Source: Methylorubrum salsuginis
Lineage (GTDB): Bacteria; Pseudomonadota; Alphaproteobacteria; Rhizobiales; Beijerinckiaceae
Direction: 5' to 3'
Length of the DNA stretch: 64,000 nt
Assembly (NCBI RefSeq): GCF_900114375.1
Contig: NZ_FOSV01000006.1
Span: forward strand, 85,679-149,678
A program made the position numbers and the translations under genes. This document shows, piece by piece, positions 45,524 to 57,451 of this stretch; positions within the stretch are counted from its first letter, which is position 1; each line of letters starts with the position of its first letter. The notes under the pieces were generated by a model that saw only the letters and a program-made list of their open reading frames with translations, was not told the origin of the DNA and made no database searches.

Positions 45524-46852
45524 ATGAGACCAAACCAGAACCGACGGATGCGGGGCCGCAACAACAACAACCGGCCCAAGGGTCCGAACCCGCTGACCCG
45601 CTCCTACGAGTCGAACGGGCCCGACGTCAAAATCCGCGGCAACGCCCAGCACATCGCCGACAAGTACGCCCAGCTCGCCCGCGACGCGCTGGCGAGCGGC
45701 GACCCGATCGCCGCCGAGAACTATTTCCAGCACGGCGAACACTATTTCCGCATCATCACCGGTGCCGCACAGGAGCAAGGCCGTCCGCAGGCCGCCCAGG
45801 GCTATGCCCGCAACGGCTTCGACGAGGACGAGGACGGCGACGACGAGGGTGCACAGGCCGCCGAGGGCAGCCGCCCCGGCTTCGGCTACGGCACCGACGA
45901 GTACGGCGACCCGACCCAGGCGCCCCAGCCGTTCGAGCGCCACGACTTCGACAACCGTCGCCAGGATCGCAACAACGATCGCGGCAACGACCGCAACGAC
46001 CGGGGCCAGCAGCGCTTTCAGGGCCGCGACCGCAACGATCGCAACGACCGGGGCCAGCAGCGCTTCGACGGCAACCGCCAGGATCGCCAGGACTACAACC
46101 GGGGCGACGCGCCGCGGCAGGATTTCCGCGGTGACCGCCAGGACCGCGGCCAGGATCGGGGCGAGTTCCGTCAGGATCGCCAGGATCGGGGTGAGCGCGG
46201 CGACCGCGGGCGGCAGGATTATCGGGCCGATTACGGCCAGCAGGACGGCGGTGGCCGCCCGCAGGAAGGGCGCCCCGAGCAGGGCCAGGGCCGCCGCGAG
46301 TACCGCCAGGATCGGCAGGACCGCCAGCACGACCGCCAAGATCGCCAAGACCGCCAAGATCGGTTCGACAACAACCGCCTCGAAGGCGGACGCGGCGAGC
46401 ACGACGCGCCCCGCCAGGAGGCCGTCCGCCAGGAGCCGGCCCATCAGGACGCGCCCCGCGCGGAGGCCCCCCGCCAGGAGGCGGCGCGCCCGGAACCCGT
46501 CCGTCAGGAGCCGGTGCGTCAGGAGCCGCGGGCCGAGGGTCCGGTGCGTCCCGACGCGCCGACCCGCAGCCGTCGCCGCGCCGAGCCCCGTCCCGTCGCC
46601 GAGGTCGCCGATCCGGGCGCGCTGCCGGCCTTCCTGATGACGGCCACCCGCAACCCGCGGCCGGTCGCCGACGAGGCCGAGGCGCCCCGCCCCGCCCCGC
46701 AGCGCGAGACGCCGGCCGCCGCCGAAGCCGCCCCCGCCTCGCCCGTCGACGAGGCCCCGGCAGCCAAGCCCCGCCGTCGCCGCACCCGCTACAAGGGCGC
46801 CGAGGGCGAGCCGGCCCCGGAGCCAACGGATACGCCGAACGCCGCCGAGTAA
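45524..46852 (+). CDS. DUF4167-family protein with long RQDR-rich disordered region
   Basis: The 442-residue protein starts with a basic segment, MRPNQNRRMRGRNNNNRPKG, followed by the conserved DUF4167 helical domain (about 26-85: NAQHIADKYAQLARDALASG and AENYFQHGEHYFRI). The rest is low-complexity. First come units of RQDR, NDRG and DRGQ (about 145-285), then RQEPV/RQEA units (about 290-345), then a Pro/Ala tail with RRRRTRY. The composition recalls RNA-binding proteins; the family function is unknown. It follows prfA-prmC, as in many Rhizobiales, but has its own promoter. Confidence 0.85.
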   Translation: MRPNQNRRMRGRNNNNRPKGPNPLTRSYESNGPDVKIRGNAQHIADKYAQLARDALASGDPIAAENYFQHGEHYFRIITGAAQEQGRPQAAQGYARNGFDEDEDGDDEGAQAAEGSRPGFGYGTDEYGDPTQAPQPFERHDFDNRRQDRNNDRGNDRNDRGQQRFQGRDRNDRNDRGQQRFDGNRQDRQDYNRGDAPRQDFRGDRQDRGQDRGEFRQDRQDRGERGDRGRQDYRADYGQQDGGGRPQEGRPEQGQGRREYRQDRQDRQHDRQDRQDRQDRFDNNRLEGGRGEHDAPRQEAVRQEPAHQDAPRAEAPRQEAARPEPVRQEPVRQEPRAEGPVRPDAPTRSRRRAEPRPVAEVADPGALPAFLMTATRNPRPVADEAEAPRPAPQRETPAAAEAAPASPVDEAPAAKPRRRRTRYKGAEGEPAPEPTDTPNAAE

Positions 46853-46870
46853 GGCGCCAGTTCGCATCAC

Positions 46871-46916
46871 AAACGGAAAGGGCCCGGAGCGGAAACGCTC
46901 CGGGCCCTTTCCGTTT
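46871..46916 (+). terminator. Strong terminator after the DUF4167 gene
   Basis: A perfect 21-bp stem (46871-46891 with 46896-46916) closed by a GAAA tetraloop, ending in CCGTTT, lies 18 bp after the stop. Confidence 0.85.
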
Positions 46917-47042
46917 CGAGACGGCGGCCGGCGCCACCGCATCCCGCCCGGAGAGCGCGGTCCGTGCCGAGGTTTCCTCGCAGGCCAGGCGCAGAGGATA
47001 CGGCTCGACCTCTGCGCGCCTCAACTTCGAGGAGAAGCGACC

Positions 47043-48584
<1,542 letters not shown>

Positions 48585-48811
48585 GCCTGGGGGTTCGGGT
48601 CGCTGAGAGGTGTCGGCGTCTCGACCGCGAACCGGCCGGATACGGGAGCCCAAGGGTGCCCGCGAACCGTTAAGAAGCGGCTTCGGCGGTGCTGCGAATT
48701 GTTCCGATTCGGGCCCCGAGCCCCCTATCTTGTATTCAAGTGCGCTGGCGCACATCGGCGGACCGCGGGCGCGTCCAGAATCGGAACGATTCCAGATTCC
48801 GGAGCGGCGGC

Positions 48812-49267
48812 ATGCTGACCATCCACCTGAACGGCGCGGCCCTCGAGGTCGATGCCGATCCCGACATGCCGCTGCTCTGGGCGATCCGCGACCGGCTCGA
48901 CCTCACCGGCACCAAGTATGGCTGCGGCATCGCGCAATGCGGCGCCTGCACGGTCCATATGGACGGCCAGCCGGTGCGCGCCTGCCAGACCCGCATCGGC
49001 GATGTGGGGAGCGCCAAGATCACCACCATCGAGGGCATCGAAGGCAAGGTCGCCGAGGCGGTGCAGGGCGCGTGGCGCAAGCTCGACGTGGTGCAGTGCG
49101 GCTACTGCCAGTCGGGCCAGATCATGTCGGCGATCGGCCTGCTCACCGAGAACCCGAAGCCGACCGACGCCGACATCGACAGCGCCATGGACGGCAATGT
49201 CTGCCGCTGCGGCACCTACCAGCGCATCCGCGCCGCGATCCACGAAGCCGCCCGCTCCCTCGCGTAA
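48812..49267 (+). CDS. 2Fe-2S subunit of a molybdenum hydroxylase (IorA-like)
   Basis: This is the small electron-transfer subunit. The 151 residues bind two 2Fe-2S clusters. Cys38, Cys43, Cys46 and Cys58 form the plant-type site; Cys96, Cys99, Cys131 and Cys133 form the C-terminal site (QCGYCQSGQ and CRCGTYQRI). GGAG precedes the ATG at 48812. It is 29 bp upstream of the large subunit gene and in one operon with it. The substrate (aldehyde or N-heterocycle) cannot be told from sequence. Confidence 0.93.
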   Translation: MLTIHLNGAALEVDADPDMPLLWAIRDRLDLTGTKYGCGIAQCGACTVHMDGQPVRACQTRIGDVGSAKITTIEGIEGKVAEAVQGAWRKLDVVQCGYCQSGQIMSAIGLLTENPKPTDADIDSAMDGNVCRCGTYQRIRAAIHEAARSLA

Positions 49268-49296
49268 TTTTTGCACTCCGATCCGAAGGAGCCGGC

Positions 49297-51507
49297 ATGC
49301 TCAAGCTCGATTTGACCGACGCCCGAATCAACGCGCCTTCGCCGTCCCGGCGCGCCCTCCTCGGCGGCGCGGCCGTGGGCGCCGTGCTGCTCGCCTTCCG
49401 GCTCGATCTGCGCGGGGCGCGGGCGGCGGAGGGCGGCGGGCCCGACCTGTCCAAGGGTCCGGCCCAGCCCAACGCCTTCGTGCGGCTCAGTGCTGACGAC
49501 ACCGTCACGGTGATGATCAAGCATCTCGACATGGGCCAGGGCAACACGACCGGGCTCGCCACCATCCTGGCCGACGAACTCGACGCCGACTGGAGCCAGA
49601 TCCGCGTCGCCTTCGCGCCCGCCGACGCCAAGCTCTACGCCAACCTGCTGATGGGCCCCGTGCAGGGCACGGGCGGCTCCACGGCCATCGCCAATTCGTG
49701 GTTCCAGCTGCGCAAGGCCGGCGCCGCCGCCCGCGCCATGCTGGTCGCGGCCGCCGCCGAGAGGTGGGGCGTGCCGGCCTCCGAGATCACCGTGTCGAAG
49801 GGCGTGCTCGCGCATCAGTCGGGCAAGCAGGGCCGGTTCGGCGAGTTCGCCGAGGCTGCGGCCGCCAAGCAAGTGCCGCAGGAGCCGCGGCTGAAATCGC
49901 CCGCCGAATGGACGCTGATCGGCAAGGGCGTGCCGCGCATCGATTCCGTGGCCAAGACCGACGGCACCGCGATCTATTCCCTCGACATCCGCCGCCCCGG
50001 TCAGGTGACGGCGCTCGTCGCCCACCCGCCGCGCTTCGGAGCGAGCGTGAAGCGGGTCGATGCGGAAGCCGCCCAGGGCATGCCCGGCGTCGTCGCGGTC
50101 GTGACAATCCCGACCGGCGTGGCCGTCATCGCCCGCGATACCTGGACCGCGATGAAGGCCCGCGAGGCGCTCAAAATCGAGTGGGACGAGTCCGCCGCCG
50201 AGACCCGCTCCTCGGACGCGATTCTTGCCGAGTACCGCAAGACCGCCCGGACGCCGGGCCTCGTCGCCTCGCAGGCGGGGGACGCCGATGCCGCGATCAA
50301 GGGCGCGGCGAAAGTGGTGGAGGCGGAGTTCGCCTTCCCCTACCTCGCCCATGCCGCGATGGAGCCGCTCAACGCCACGATCGAGCGGGCGGCGGACGGC
50401 TCCTACGATGTCTATGCCGGCTGCCAGATCCAGACGATCGAGCAGGCGGTGCTCGCGGCCACGCTCGGCGTGACGACCGACAAGGTCCGTCTGCACACGC
50501 AATGGGCCGGCGGCTCGTTCGGCCGCCGCGCAACGCCGGGCGCCGATTACTTCGCCGAGGCCGCCGCCATCGTGAAGGCCTGGAGCGGGAAGGCCCCGGT
50601 CCATCTGGTCTGGACCCGCGAGGACGACATGGCCGGCGGCTATTACCGGCCGCAGGTCTACCACACCGTCAAGGCGGGGCTCGATGCCAAGGGGCAGGTC
50701 GCGGGCTGGCGCCACACCATGGTCGGCAAGTCGATCATGATCGGCTCGCCGTTCGAGGCGATGCTCGTGAAGAACGGCATCGACGGCACCACGGTCGAGG
50801 GCGCTTCCGACACGCCCTACGGGCTGCCGGCCTACCGCTTCGAGGTCCACAATGCCCGCGAGGGCGTGCCGGTGCTGTGGTGGCGCTCGGTCGGCCATAC
50901 CCACACCGCCCACGTGATGGAGGTGATGATCGACGAGCTGGCGCAAGCCGCGGGTGCCGATCCGGTCGCCTACCGGCTGTCGCTGCTGACGCGGGCGCCG
51001 CGCCTGTCGGGGGTGCTGCGGCTCGCCGCCGAGAAGGCCGGCTGGAGCGGGAAGCCCGCCGAGAAGGGCCGGGGCCTGGGCGTCGCCGTCCACCAATCCT
51101 TCGGCTCCTACGTTGCCATGGCGGCGGACGTGACGGCGGGCGAGTCCGGCGTAAAGGTGAACCGCATCGTGGCGGCGGTCGATGTCGGCGTCGCGGTGAA
51201 TCCGGACGTGGTGCGGGCCCAGGTCGAGGGCGCGGTCGGCTTCGCGCTGTCCTCGGTGCTGCGCAACCGCATCACCCTGAAGGACGGCGTGGTGCAGGAG
51301 ACGAATTTCGACAGCTACCAGCCGACCCGCATCTCCGAGATGCCGCAGGTCGAGGTGCACATCGTCCCCTCCGACACGGCCCCGACCGGCATCGGCGAGC
51401 CCGGCGTGCCGGTGCTGGCGCCGGCGATCTCCAACGCGATCTTCGCCGCGACGGGGCAGCGGCTGCGCTCGCTGCCGCTGGATCTGGCGAGCCTCAGGGG
51501 GGCGTGA
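49297..51507 (+). CDS. Molybdopterin-binding subunit of a xanthine-dehydrogenase-family enzyme (IorB-like)
   Basis: The 736-residue catalytic subunit begins with a Tat-type signal, [12 protein letters not shown] (17-28), so the enzyme is exported folded with its cofactor. The mature part has the duplicated aldehyde-oxidase fold, with [42 protein letters not shown] and the catalytic Glu region [11 protein letters not shown]. It resembles isoquinoline 1-oxidoreductase beta and periplasmic aldehyde dehydrogenases. These usually pass electrons to a cytochrome c, but no cytochrome gene is beside it. GAAGGAG precedes the ATG. Confidence 0.93.
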   Translation: MLKLDLTDARINAPSPSRRALLGGAAVGAVLLAFRLDLRGARAAEGGGPDLSKGPAQPNAFVRLSADDTVTVMIKHLDMGQGNTTGLATILADELDADWSQIRVAFAPADAKLYANLLMGPVQGTGGSTAIANSWFQLRKAGAAARAMLVAAAAERWGVPASEITVSKGVLAHQSGKQGRFGEFAEAAAAKQVPQEPRLKSPAEWTLIGKGVPRIDSVAKTDGTAIYSLDIRRPGQVTALVAHPPRFGASVKRVDAEAAQGMPGVVAVVTIPTGVAVIARDTWTAMKAREALKIEWDESAAETRSSDAILAEYRKTARTPGLVASQAGDADAAIKGAAKVVEAEFAFPYLAHAAMEPLNATIERAADGSYDVYAGCQIQTIEQAVLAATLGVTTDKVRLHTQWAGGSFGRRATPGADYFAEAAAIVKAWSGKAPVHLVWTREDDMAGGYYRPQVYHTVKAGLDAKGQVAGWRHTMVGKSIMIGSPFEAMLVKNGIDGTTVEGASDTPYGLPAYRFEVHNAREGVPVLWWRSVGHTHTAHVMEVMIDELAQAAGADPVAYRLSLLTRAPRLSGVLRLAAEKAGWSGKPAEKGRGLGVAVHQSFGSYVAMAADVTAGESGVKVNRIVAAVDVGVAVNPDVVRAQVEGAVGFALSSVLRNRITLKDGVVQETNFDSYQPTRISEMPQVEVHIVPSDTAPTGIGEPGVPVLAPAISNAIFAATGQRLRSLPLDLASLRGA

Positions 51508-51520
51508 GGCGAGGGCATTC

Positions 51521-51546
51521 CTCTCCTTCCCGAAAGGGAAGGAGAG
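51521..51546. terminator. Hairpin between the hydroxylase operon and flgL
   Basis: An 11-bp perfect stem CTCTCCTTCCC/GGGAAGGAGAG with a GAAA loop lies between convergent genes, 13 bp after one stop and 4 bp from the other. Confidence 0.7.
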
Positions 51547-51549
51547 GCG

Positions 51550-53358
51550 TCACCTCAGGTAGTTCACCAAGCTCATCTCGGAGAGCATCGAGGTGACCTT
51601 GTAGCTCGCCTGGAGCTGGGTCTGCAGGCTGACGAGCTTGGCGGCGACCTCCTGAGTCGAGACCGTGTCGATCCCGTCGAGCGAGTTCTCCAGGGTCGCC
51701 TTCGTGGCGTTGGCGACCGATTTGGCGTTGGCCATGCTGCTCGAGGCCAGACCGAAATCCGTGACGAGGCCTTCGAGGCCGCTCCGGTCGGCGTCCGGCG
51801 TGAGGTCGGAGGACACCCGCTCGGCGGTGGCGTTGAAGCGGGCGGTATCGACCGCGCCGGTCGCATCGGTGAAGTTTTCCGCCGCTACCGCCGCGAGCCC
51901 GGCCAGGGTCTTGCGGATCGCCGCCTCGTTGGCCTGGGCGCCGATCTGGACCGTGCGGCTCGCACCCACCTGCACGGTGGCGGTGGCACGCGGGTCGGCG
52001 CTGTCGTCGCCCTGGTACCAGATCACCGTCCCGGCGCCGGCGACCGGGTCGTAGCCGTTGCCGTCCGCGGAGACGCGTCGCGGCGCGAGGCCTGCGGTCG
52101 GCGAGCCCTCGAAGAAGTTCGTCGCGGCCCGCGTCGTCGAACTCGCGGCGAGATCGGTGTCGGCGGCGGTCTTCAGGGCGTTGCCGAGCGTCTGGTTCAG
52201 GTTGGCGGCGGTGTCCTCCGGGGTCGCCCCGATGGCGAAGGTCGTGGCCGAGGCCGGATCCGCACTGCCGCGGGCCGTCAGCTTGATCGTCTTGGTGGTG
52301 CCGTCGTGCATCGCCAGCGTGACGGTCAAGGCGTCGCCGGCCTTCGGCGTACCGGCCACCGACAGGGCGAGGGAGGCCGGGCTGCCGCCCTCGAACTGTA
52401 CGGACAGGCCGGGCGGCGAGGCGCTCTGGGCGCTGGCCAGCGCGCCTTCTCCGGGCAGGCCCTTGAGCAGGGTCCGAAGGTTGGCGGCGGTCTCCTCCGG
52501 GCTCGCGCCGATGGCGAAGGAATCGGTCGAGCCGGTCGCCACGCTCGTGCGCGCGGTGAGGTCGTAGGTCGCCTGGCTGCCGTCGGGCAGGTTCACCGCC
52601 ACCCGCACCCGCGTGCCGTCGGTGGGGTTCTCGGCGAAGACCGGGCTGGCGGTGGCGGGCGTGGCCGCGGTGAGCGCGGTCGTGATGGTCCCGCCCGCGG
52701 GCACCGTGGCGCCGACGATCGAGAAGCCGAAATTCGCCCGCGCCTCCGCATTCGCGTCTTCGGTGAGGGTGATGTCGGCACCGATGCGCGACTGGCTCAG
52801 GCGACCGTTGCCGTCGGGGCCGAGATCGGCCTTCTTCTGCTCGGCGATCAGATCCTTGACGCCGGCCAGCCCCTGGGTGGAGTCGCCGTTCAGGATCAGC
52901 TCGCGCGAGGCGACGGGGCGGGTGTCGGTCGCCCGGCCGGAGAAGACGTAGACGTCGCCCACCTGCTGGTTCAGCGCGTCGATGGCCGCCGAGAGATTGT
53001 TGTCGGCAAGCTGCACGCTGGTCGAGGGCAACGCCTTGTTCTGCGAGGTCAGGAGGCCGTTGAGGTTGGAGCGGGCGCTGTCCGACAGCGTCTTGATCTG
53101 GGTCAGGCTGGCCGTCGTCAGCTTCACCCGCGTGTCGGCGGTGGTGATGGCCGCGAGGTAGCCGTCCTGGGCGCTGATGCCGGCGCGGGCGCTGAGGCTG
53201 GTGGAGCGCCCGGCGCCCAGGCCGCCATAGGTCTCGGCGGTGCGCCCGGTGGCGAGCTGGCGCGACAGGTCGTCGAGTTCGGACTTCATCCCGACGAGGT
53301 TCGAGGCCTGCCGGTCGAAGCGGTAGGTCCCGGCGGCGAAGGCGGAGATGCTGGTCAT
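51550..53358 (-). CDS. flgL: Flagellar hook-filament junction protein FlgL
   Basis: FlgL (HAP3) joins the hook to the filament. The 602-residue protein has the flagellin-like N-terminal helix region ([21 protein letters not shown] and the following 120 residues) and the C-terminal coiled region ending in [18 protein letters not shown]. It is much longer than enteric FlgL (about 317). The extra middle part contains a tandem duplication: residues about 265-300 and 357-392 share LTAR...FAIGA(S/T)PE(E/D)TAANL. It is the third gene of a leftward flgE-flgK-flgL run, 10 bp after flgK. Confidence 0.92.
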   Translation of the reverse strand: MTSISAFAAGTYRFDRQASNLVGMKSELDDLSRQLATGRTAETYGGLGAGRSTSLSARAGISAQDGYLAAITTADTRVKLTTASLTQIKTLSDSARSNLNGLLTSQNKALPSTSVQLADNNLSAAIDALNQQVGDVYVFSGRATDTRPVASRELILNGDSTQGLAGVKDLIAEQKKADLGPDGNGRLSQSRIGADITLTEDANAEARANFGFSIVGATVPAGGTITTALTAATPATASPVFAENPTDGTRVRVAVNLPDGSQATYDLTARTSVATGSTDSFAIGASPEETAANLRTLLKGLPGEGALASAQSASPPGLSVQFEGGSPASLALSVAGTPKAGDALTVTLAMHDGTTKTIKLTARGSADPASATTFAIGATPEDTAANLNQTLGNALKTAADTDLAASSTTRAATNFFEGSPTAGLAPRRVSADGNGYDPVAGAGTVIWYQGDDSADPRATATVQVGASRTVQIGAQANEAAIRKTLAGLAAVAAENFTDATGAVDTARFNATAERVSSDLTPDADRSGLEGLVTDFGLASSSMANAKSVANATKATLENSLDGIDTVSTQEVAAKLVSLQTQLQASYKVTSMLSEMSLVNYLR

Positions 53359-53368
53359 GGAGGCCCCG

Positions 53369-55249
53369 TCAGATCCGCATCAGGGTGTCGAGCATGTCGC
53401 GGGCTGCGGTCAGCACGCGGGCATTGGCCGTGAAGGCCTGCTGCAGGGCGATGAGGTTCGACATCTCCTCGTCGATGCTGACGCCGGAGGTCGAGGCGAA
53501 GCGGCCCTGCGCGGTCGACAGCGCGATGCCCTGGCCCTGGTCGAGATCCTGGGCGGCGGCCGCCGCCGACCCCTGCACCGAGATCACGCCCTGGACGAAT
53601 TCCGCCACGCTGGACGTGGTGGGCGCATCGATGCCGCCGATGCCGCTCGCCGAGGAGAAGGTGCGGGGCGTCCCGGTCAGGGCCTCGTAGAGAGCCTGCG
53701 GCCGGGTCGCGTCGCCGGTGCTGGTTCCGGAGCCGGTGATGCCGACGAGGCTCGCGGCGTTGCCCGCCACCGACGGGTTGATGCTGATGCGTTGCGCGAA
53801 GCCCGTGAGTTGGGAGCCGCCCTCGAACGATCCGGTGAACAGGGTGGCGGCCTTGCCGTCGACGAAGAGCGGGATCTGGGTCTTGCCGCTCTTGATGTCG
53901 GTGGCCGAATCGACCTGGGTGACGCTGGCCGAGGCCGCGAGCAGGCTGGCGCTGCCGGTCCCGGCGATGCGCACCGCGCCCGCCGCTCCGCCCGGCGCCG
54001 CCGAGACCGCGTAGCCGCCGCCCAGAGCCTGGGACAGGGCCTCCTGCAGGGTCGCGGGCGCGCCGTTGCCGCTGCCGGGCAACTGGAACGGGATCACCGT
54101 CGCCTCGGAATCGTCGGTCAACCCGGCCGGCACCGAAGCCGGCGGCGTGCCGGAGAACGGTATCAGGATGAGGTTGCGCTGCACGCCGCCGTCCTGAACC
54201 GTCAGGGTGACGGCATTGCCCGAGGTCAGGCCGGTCAGGTCGATGTCCAGGGCGTTCTTGGTACCGTCGGCGGGCGCCGTGCCGGTGGCGGGACGGTCCG
54301 ACATCGAGCGGGCGAGGCCAGCGGCGAGGTCGTCGAGCTGGCGCTGGGCCTGGGGCAGCACCGTGTCGCGCAATTCCACCGCCGCCGCGATCGAGCCGGA
54401 GCGGATCGCCCCGGAGGCGATCAGGTCGATCTTGCCGCCTCCCGGCAGCGTCGCCATGATCGTGCCGACACCGCTCTGGCTCGGATCGTCGGAATAGAGC
54501 GCCTGCGCCGAGAGCGTGCCGCGGCTCGAGAAGCTCAGGGTCGCGGCGTTGCCGTGATCGACCAGGGTGGCGCCCGAGCCCGTCAGGACGCTGACGCTGC
54601 CGTCGGTGAGCGTCACGGTGTTGATGTCCATCAGTCCGGCGAGGCTGTTGAGCGCCTGATCGCGCTGGTCCTCCAGATCGGGGCGGCTCGCGTCGGTCTT
54701 CGGCGTGGCGCCCAGCCGGGCGTTGAGCTTGGCGAGCTGTCCGAGCAGGGTGTTGGCATCGTTCGTGTCGGAGGCGAGCTGCGCCTCCAGGCCCGAGCGC
54801 AGCGACTGCACCCCGTTGGCCGCGGTGGCGATGGTCGTGGCCAGGCCCGAGGCCGCCGAGACCACGGTGGTGCGGGCGGCCGTCGAGGTCGGGTTGGCGG
54901 CCAGCGACTGGAGCGATTGGGTGAAGCCGTTGAACATGCCGTCGAGCGCGGAACCGTCGCCCGGCCGCCCGTAGAGCGCATCGAGCTGCCCGCGGATGCC
55001 GGCGAGGGTCGAGGTATAGGCGGCCCCCGAGGTTTCGGAGCGCAACTGCTTGAGCGCCGCCGCGTCGATCGCCCGGGCGATGGTGCCGGAGGCCACGCCC
55101 GCATTGCCCGGCCCGGTGGTGACCGGCGTGAGCGTGCGGCGGACGTAGCCGACGGTGCCGACATTGGCGATGTTCTGCGAGACGACGCCGATCTGCGACT
55201 GCGTGACCCGCAGACCGGCCGTTGCCGTCGTGAGCGCATCGAAGGCCAA
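53369..55249 (-). CDS. flgK: Flagellar hook-associated protein FlgK
   Basis: FlgK (HAP1) sits between hook and FlgL. The 626 residues have the rod/hook N-terminal motif (TTATAGLRVTQSQIGVVSQNIANVGTVGYVRR, in part) and a C-terminal helix with SIDEEMSNLIALQQAFTANARVL. The start codon is TTG, with AAGGA nine bases upstream. It is 85 bp after flgE and 10 bp before flgL on the same strand. Confidence 0.94.
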   Translation of the reverse strand: MAFDALTTATAGLRVTQSQIGVVSQNIANVGTVGYVRRTLTPVTTGPGNAGVASGTIARAIDAAALKQLRSETSGAAYTSTLAGIRGQLDALYGRPGDGSALDGMFNGFTQSLQSLAANPTSTAARTTVVSAASGLATTIATAANGVQSLRSGLEAQLASDTNDANTLLGQLAKLNARLGATPKTDASRPDLEDQRDQALNSLAGLMDINTVTLTDGSVSVLTGSGATLVDHGNAATLSFSSRGTLSAQALYSDDPSQSGVGTIMATLPGGGKIDLIASGAIRSGSIAAAVELRDTVLPQAQRQLDDLAAGLARSMSDRPATGTAPADGTKNALDIDLTGLTSGNAVTLTVQDGGVQRNLILIPFSGTPPASVPAGLTDDSEATVIPFQLPGSGNGAPATLQEALSQALGGGYAVSAAPGGAAGAVRIAGTGSASLLAASASVTQVDSATDIKSGKTQIPLFVDGKAATLFTGSFEGGSQLTGFAQRISINPSVAGNAASLVGITGSGTSTGDATRPQALYEALTGTPRTFSSASGIGGIDAPTTSSVAEFVQGVISVQGSAAAAAQDLDQGQGIALSTAQGRFASTSGVSIDEEMSNLIALQQAFTANARVLTAARDMLDTLMRI

Positions 55250-55334
55250 GGCCCAGTTCCTTCTTGTCCGAGAATCCCCTCACCCCGAATCGCGGGCAGG
55301 CCCGAGATCCATGGATGGGGGAAAGCGTTCAGAA

Positions 55335-56717
55335 TCAGCGAATGACGTTGATCAAATCCGAGATCATGCTCTGCGCCGTCGACATCACCCGGGTGTTGGC
55401 CGAGTAGGCCTGCTGGGTGACGATCATCTTGGAGAATTCGGAGGCCACGTCGGTGTTCGATTGCTCGACATTGGCGCCCACCACCGTGGTGTCGCGCAGA
55501 CCGGCGAGCGGCTCGCCGGAGGCGGTGGTCTGCTGGTAGTTGCCCAGCGAATCGGGCTTCAGCCCGTCGGGATTGATGAACTGCGCCACCGCGATCCGGG
55601 CGAGTTCGAGGGTCCGGCCGTTAGAATAGGTGCCGCTGATGACGCCGTTCTCGCCGACATCGACCGCGTTGAGCGAGCCGGAGGCGTAGCCGTCCTGCTT
55701 GAGCGTGCCGGGCGCCACCGTCCCGCTCGACGAGGCGTACTGGGTCAGGCCGCCGCTGAGGTCGAGGGTGATCGGACCGAGCGGCACGCCGTCGATCGTC
55801 GGGGTGGCGATCGTCACGCTGGTCGTGGTCGGCGCCGTGAGTTGCCCCTTATCGAACTGGAAGGCCTGGCCGACATTGGTCCAGCTCGTCGCGCTGTCCG
55901 AGACCGTGGACTTGTCGGCATAGAACAGGTTCCACGTGTCCTGGGTGGCGGGGGTGGCCGTGCTGTCGGCGTTCGCCACCTTGGCCCAGCGGGTCTTGAG
56001 GCTGACGGGCGCGCCCGAGGCGTCGTAGACGGTGAGCGCGGGCCCGGCGATGCTGTTGTCGATGAAGGTCTGGCCATCGCTGACCGCCACCGTGCCGGTG
56101 CCGGTGCCGGTCAGGACCCGCGGGTCCGCGCCGCCCCCGGTCAGCGCCGGCAGCAGGCCTTTATTGGCCTTGGCGCCCGTCGTGGCCGGCGTGCTGGGGA
56201 GGTTGGCCGCATACGAGACCGTGGTCGTGGCCTTGGCCGGCAGGAGCGAGTTGGCGATCCGGATCGGACCGTTCGAGACCGTCTGGCCGGTGGCCGGATC
56301 CAGGCTCGCGCCGGTGAGATAGGAGCCCGCGCCGTTGACGAGGTAGCCGTCCTTGTCGGGAGAGAAGTCGCCGCGGCGGGTATAGAGGTTCGACGACGAG
56401 AAAGCCGTCCCTCCCCCGGCATCGACGGTCCGCTTCTGGACGACGAAGAAGCCGTTGCCGTTGAGCGCCATGTTGGTGGACACGCCGGTGTCGCGCAGGT
56501 TGCCCTGGATCGTGTTGGTCAGCTCGGAATAGGCCGCGACCGTGCCGGCGACCTGATGCTTGGTGTCGCGTTCGGCGATCATGTCGACGAAGGTGGTGTC
56601 GATCCGCTTGTAGCCGGTGGTCTGCGAGTTCGCGATGTTGCCGGAGATGTTGTCGAGGGAGAAGGCCTGGGCCCTCAGGCCCGAGACCGCCGTCTGCAAC
56701 GCGGAAAAAACGTCCAT
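55335..56717 (-). CDS. flgE: Flagellar hook protein FlgE
   Basis: FlgE polymerises into the hook. The 460 residues begin MDVFSALQTAVSGLRAQAFS, continue NISGNIANSQTTGYKRIDT and end with SKMIVTQQAYSANTRVMSTA before QSMISDLINVIR. These are the D0 helices of the rod/hook family. The ATG at 56717 was preferred to one 18 bases upstream because the family starts with this segment. It is first of the flgE-flgK-flgL unit; the remaining flagellar genes are outside the window. Confidence 0.94.
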   Translation of the reverse strand: MDVFSALQTAVSGLRAQAFSLDNISGNIANSQTTGYKRIDTTFVDMIAERDTKHQVAGTVAAYSELTNTIQGNLRDTGVSTNMALNGNGFFVVQKRTVDAGGGTAFSSSNLYTRRGDFSPDKDGYLVNGAGSYLTGASLDPATGQTVSNGPIRIANSLLPAKATTTVSYAANLPSTPATTGAKANKGLLPALTGGGADPRVLTGTGTGTVAVSDGQTFIDNSIAGPALTVYDASGAPVSLKTRWAKVANADSTATPATQDTWNLFYADKSTVSDSATSWTNVGQAFQFDKGQLTAPTTTSVTIATPTIDGVPLGPITLDLSGGLTQYASSSGTVAPGTLKQDGYASGSLNAVDVGENGVISGTYSNGRTLELARIAVAQFINPDGLKPDSLGNYQQTTASGEPLAGLRDTTVVGANVEQSNTDVASEFSKMIVTQQAYSANTRVMSTAQSMISDLINVIR

Positions 56718-56951
56718 GGCCCTGGCTTCTCCCAAAGGACCGCTTACGGCGGCCGGCTCCTCGGAGGAGGGAGCGCAACCCCCGTGCCAGACTTAAACGC
56801 TTGATTTCATTGCCTTCGCCTCGACGGAACCCGGCAGATTCGGTCGCAACCGCCGCTCCGCCCCGGCAGAAACTGCCGCCTCGCGCCGTTTACGCCCCGT
56901 TATTCCGGATGTTGTTAGCGTTCGGTCCTGGCCTTCGCCCGGACGAGACCG

Positions 56952-57419
56952 ATGAAAAGCAAGAGGACGAGCCTCGTCCACCTGATCTACTTCTCGCGCC
57001 TGAACCTCTCGGTCGATCCGGCCATGCGGGCCAAGCAGATCGGAGAGATCACCCGGCAGGCTCAGAAGAAGAACGAGTTCGCCGTCATCACGAGCTTCCT
57101 GATCCTCGACGGGCCGTTCGCGCTGCAGGTGGTCGAGGGCGAGCGGCAATCGGTCCACGAGACCTTCCAGCGCATCGCCAACGACAACCGCCACCGCGAC
57201 GTGCAGATCGTGGAATGGCGCGAGATCGTGAAGCGTGAATTCGTCACGTCGTTCACGACCGTTACGCGCGGCCCGACCAACGAGGCGCATTTCCTCAAGG
57301 CCGGGCTGTTGCCGATGCTTCAGCGGGGCACGCCGAAAGGCGCCGCGATCCACGCCCTCGCGGCGACCCTTCAGGCCGAGTCTATGGCCAAGCAGGGCAT
57401 CGATCACCTGTTCGTTTAA
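56952..57419 (+). CDS. BLUF-domain blue-light sensor protein
   Basis: The 155-residue protein fits the BLUF fold, which binds FAD and signals blue light by hydrogen-bond rearrangement. Tyr13 (LIYFSR), Asn41 and Gln59 (FALQVVEGE) match the flavin-contact triad. The Asn-Gln spacing of 18 equals that of AppA, while the Tyr-Asn gap is four longer. VEGERQSVHETFQRIANDNRH is the usual helix region. About 50 residues follow the domain without an enzymatic module. It is 32 bp upstream of a receiver protein gene on the same strand and divergent from flgE. Confidence 0.8.
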   Translation: MKSKRTSLVHLIYFSRLNLSVDPAMRAKQIGEITRQAQKKNEFAVITSFLILDGPFALQVVEGERQSVHETFQRIANDNRHRDVQIVEWREIVKREFVTSFTTVTRGPTNEAHFLKAGLLPMLQRGTPKGAAIHALAATLQAESMAKQGIDHLFV

Positions 57420-57451
57420 GGTAGAAGGCCTCACAAGGGCTGCGGGAACCC

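Noticed and set aside
53348..55345. Long frames on both strands over flgK, including a 642-codon minus frame in another phase
   Set aside because: Only the frame at 53369-55249 has the rod/hook helices at both ends.
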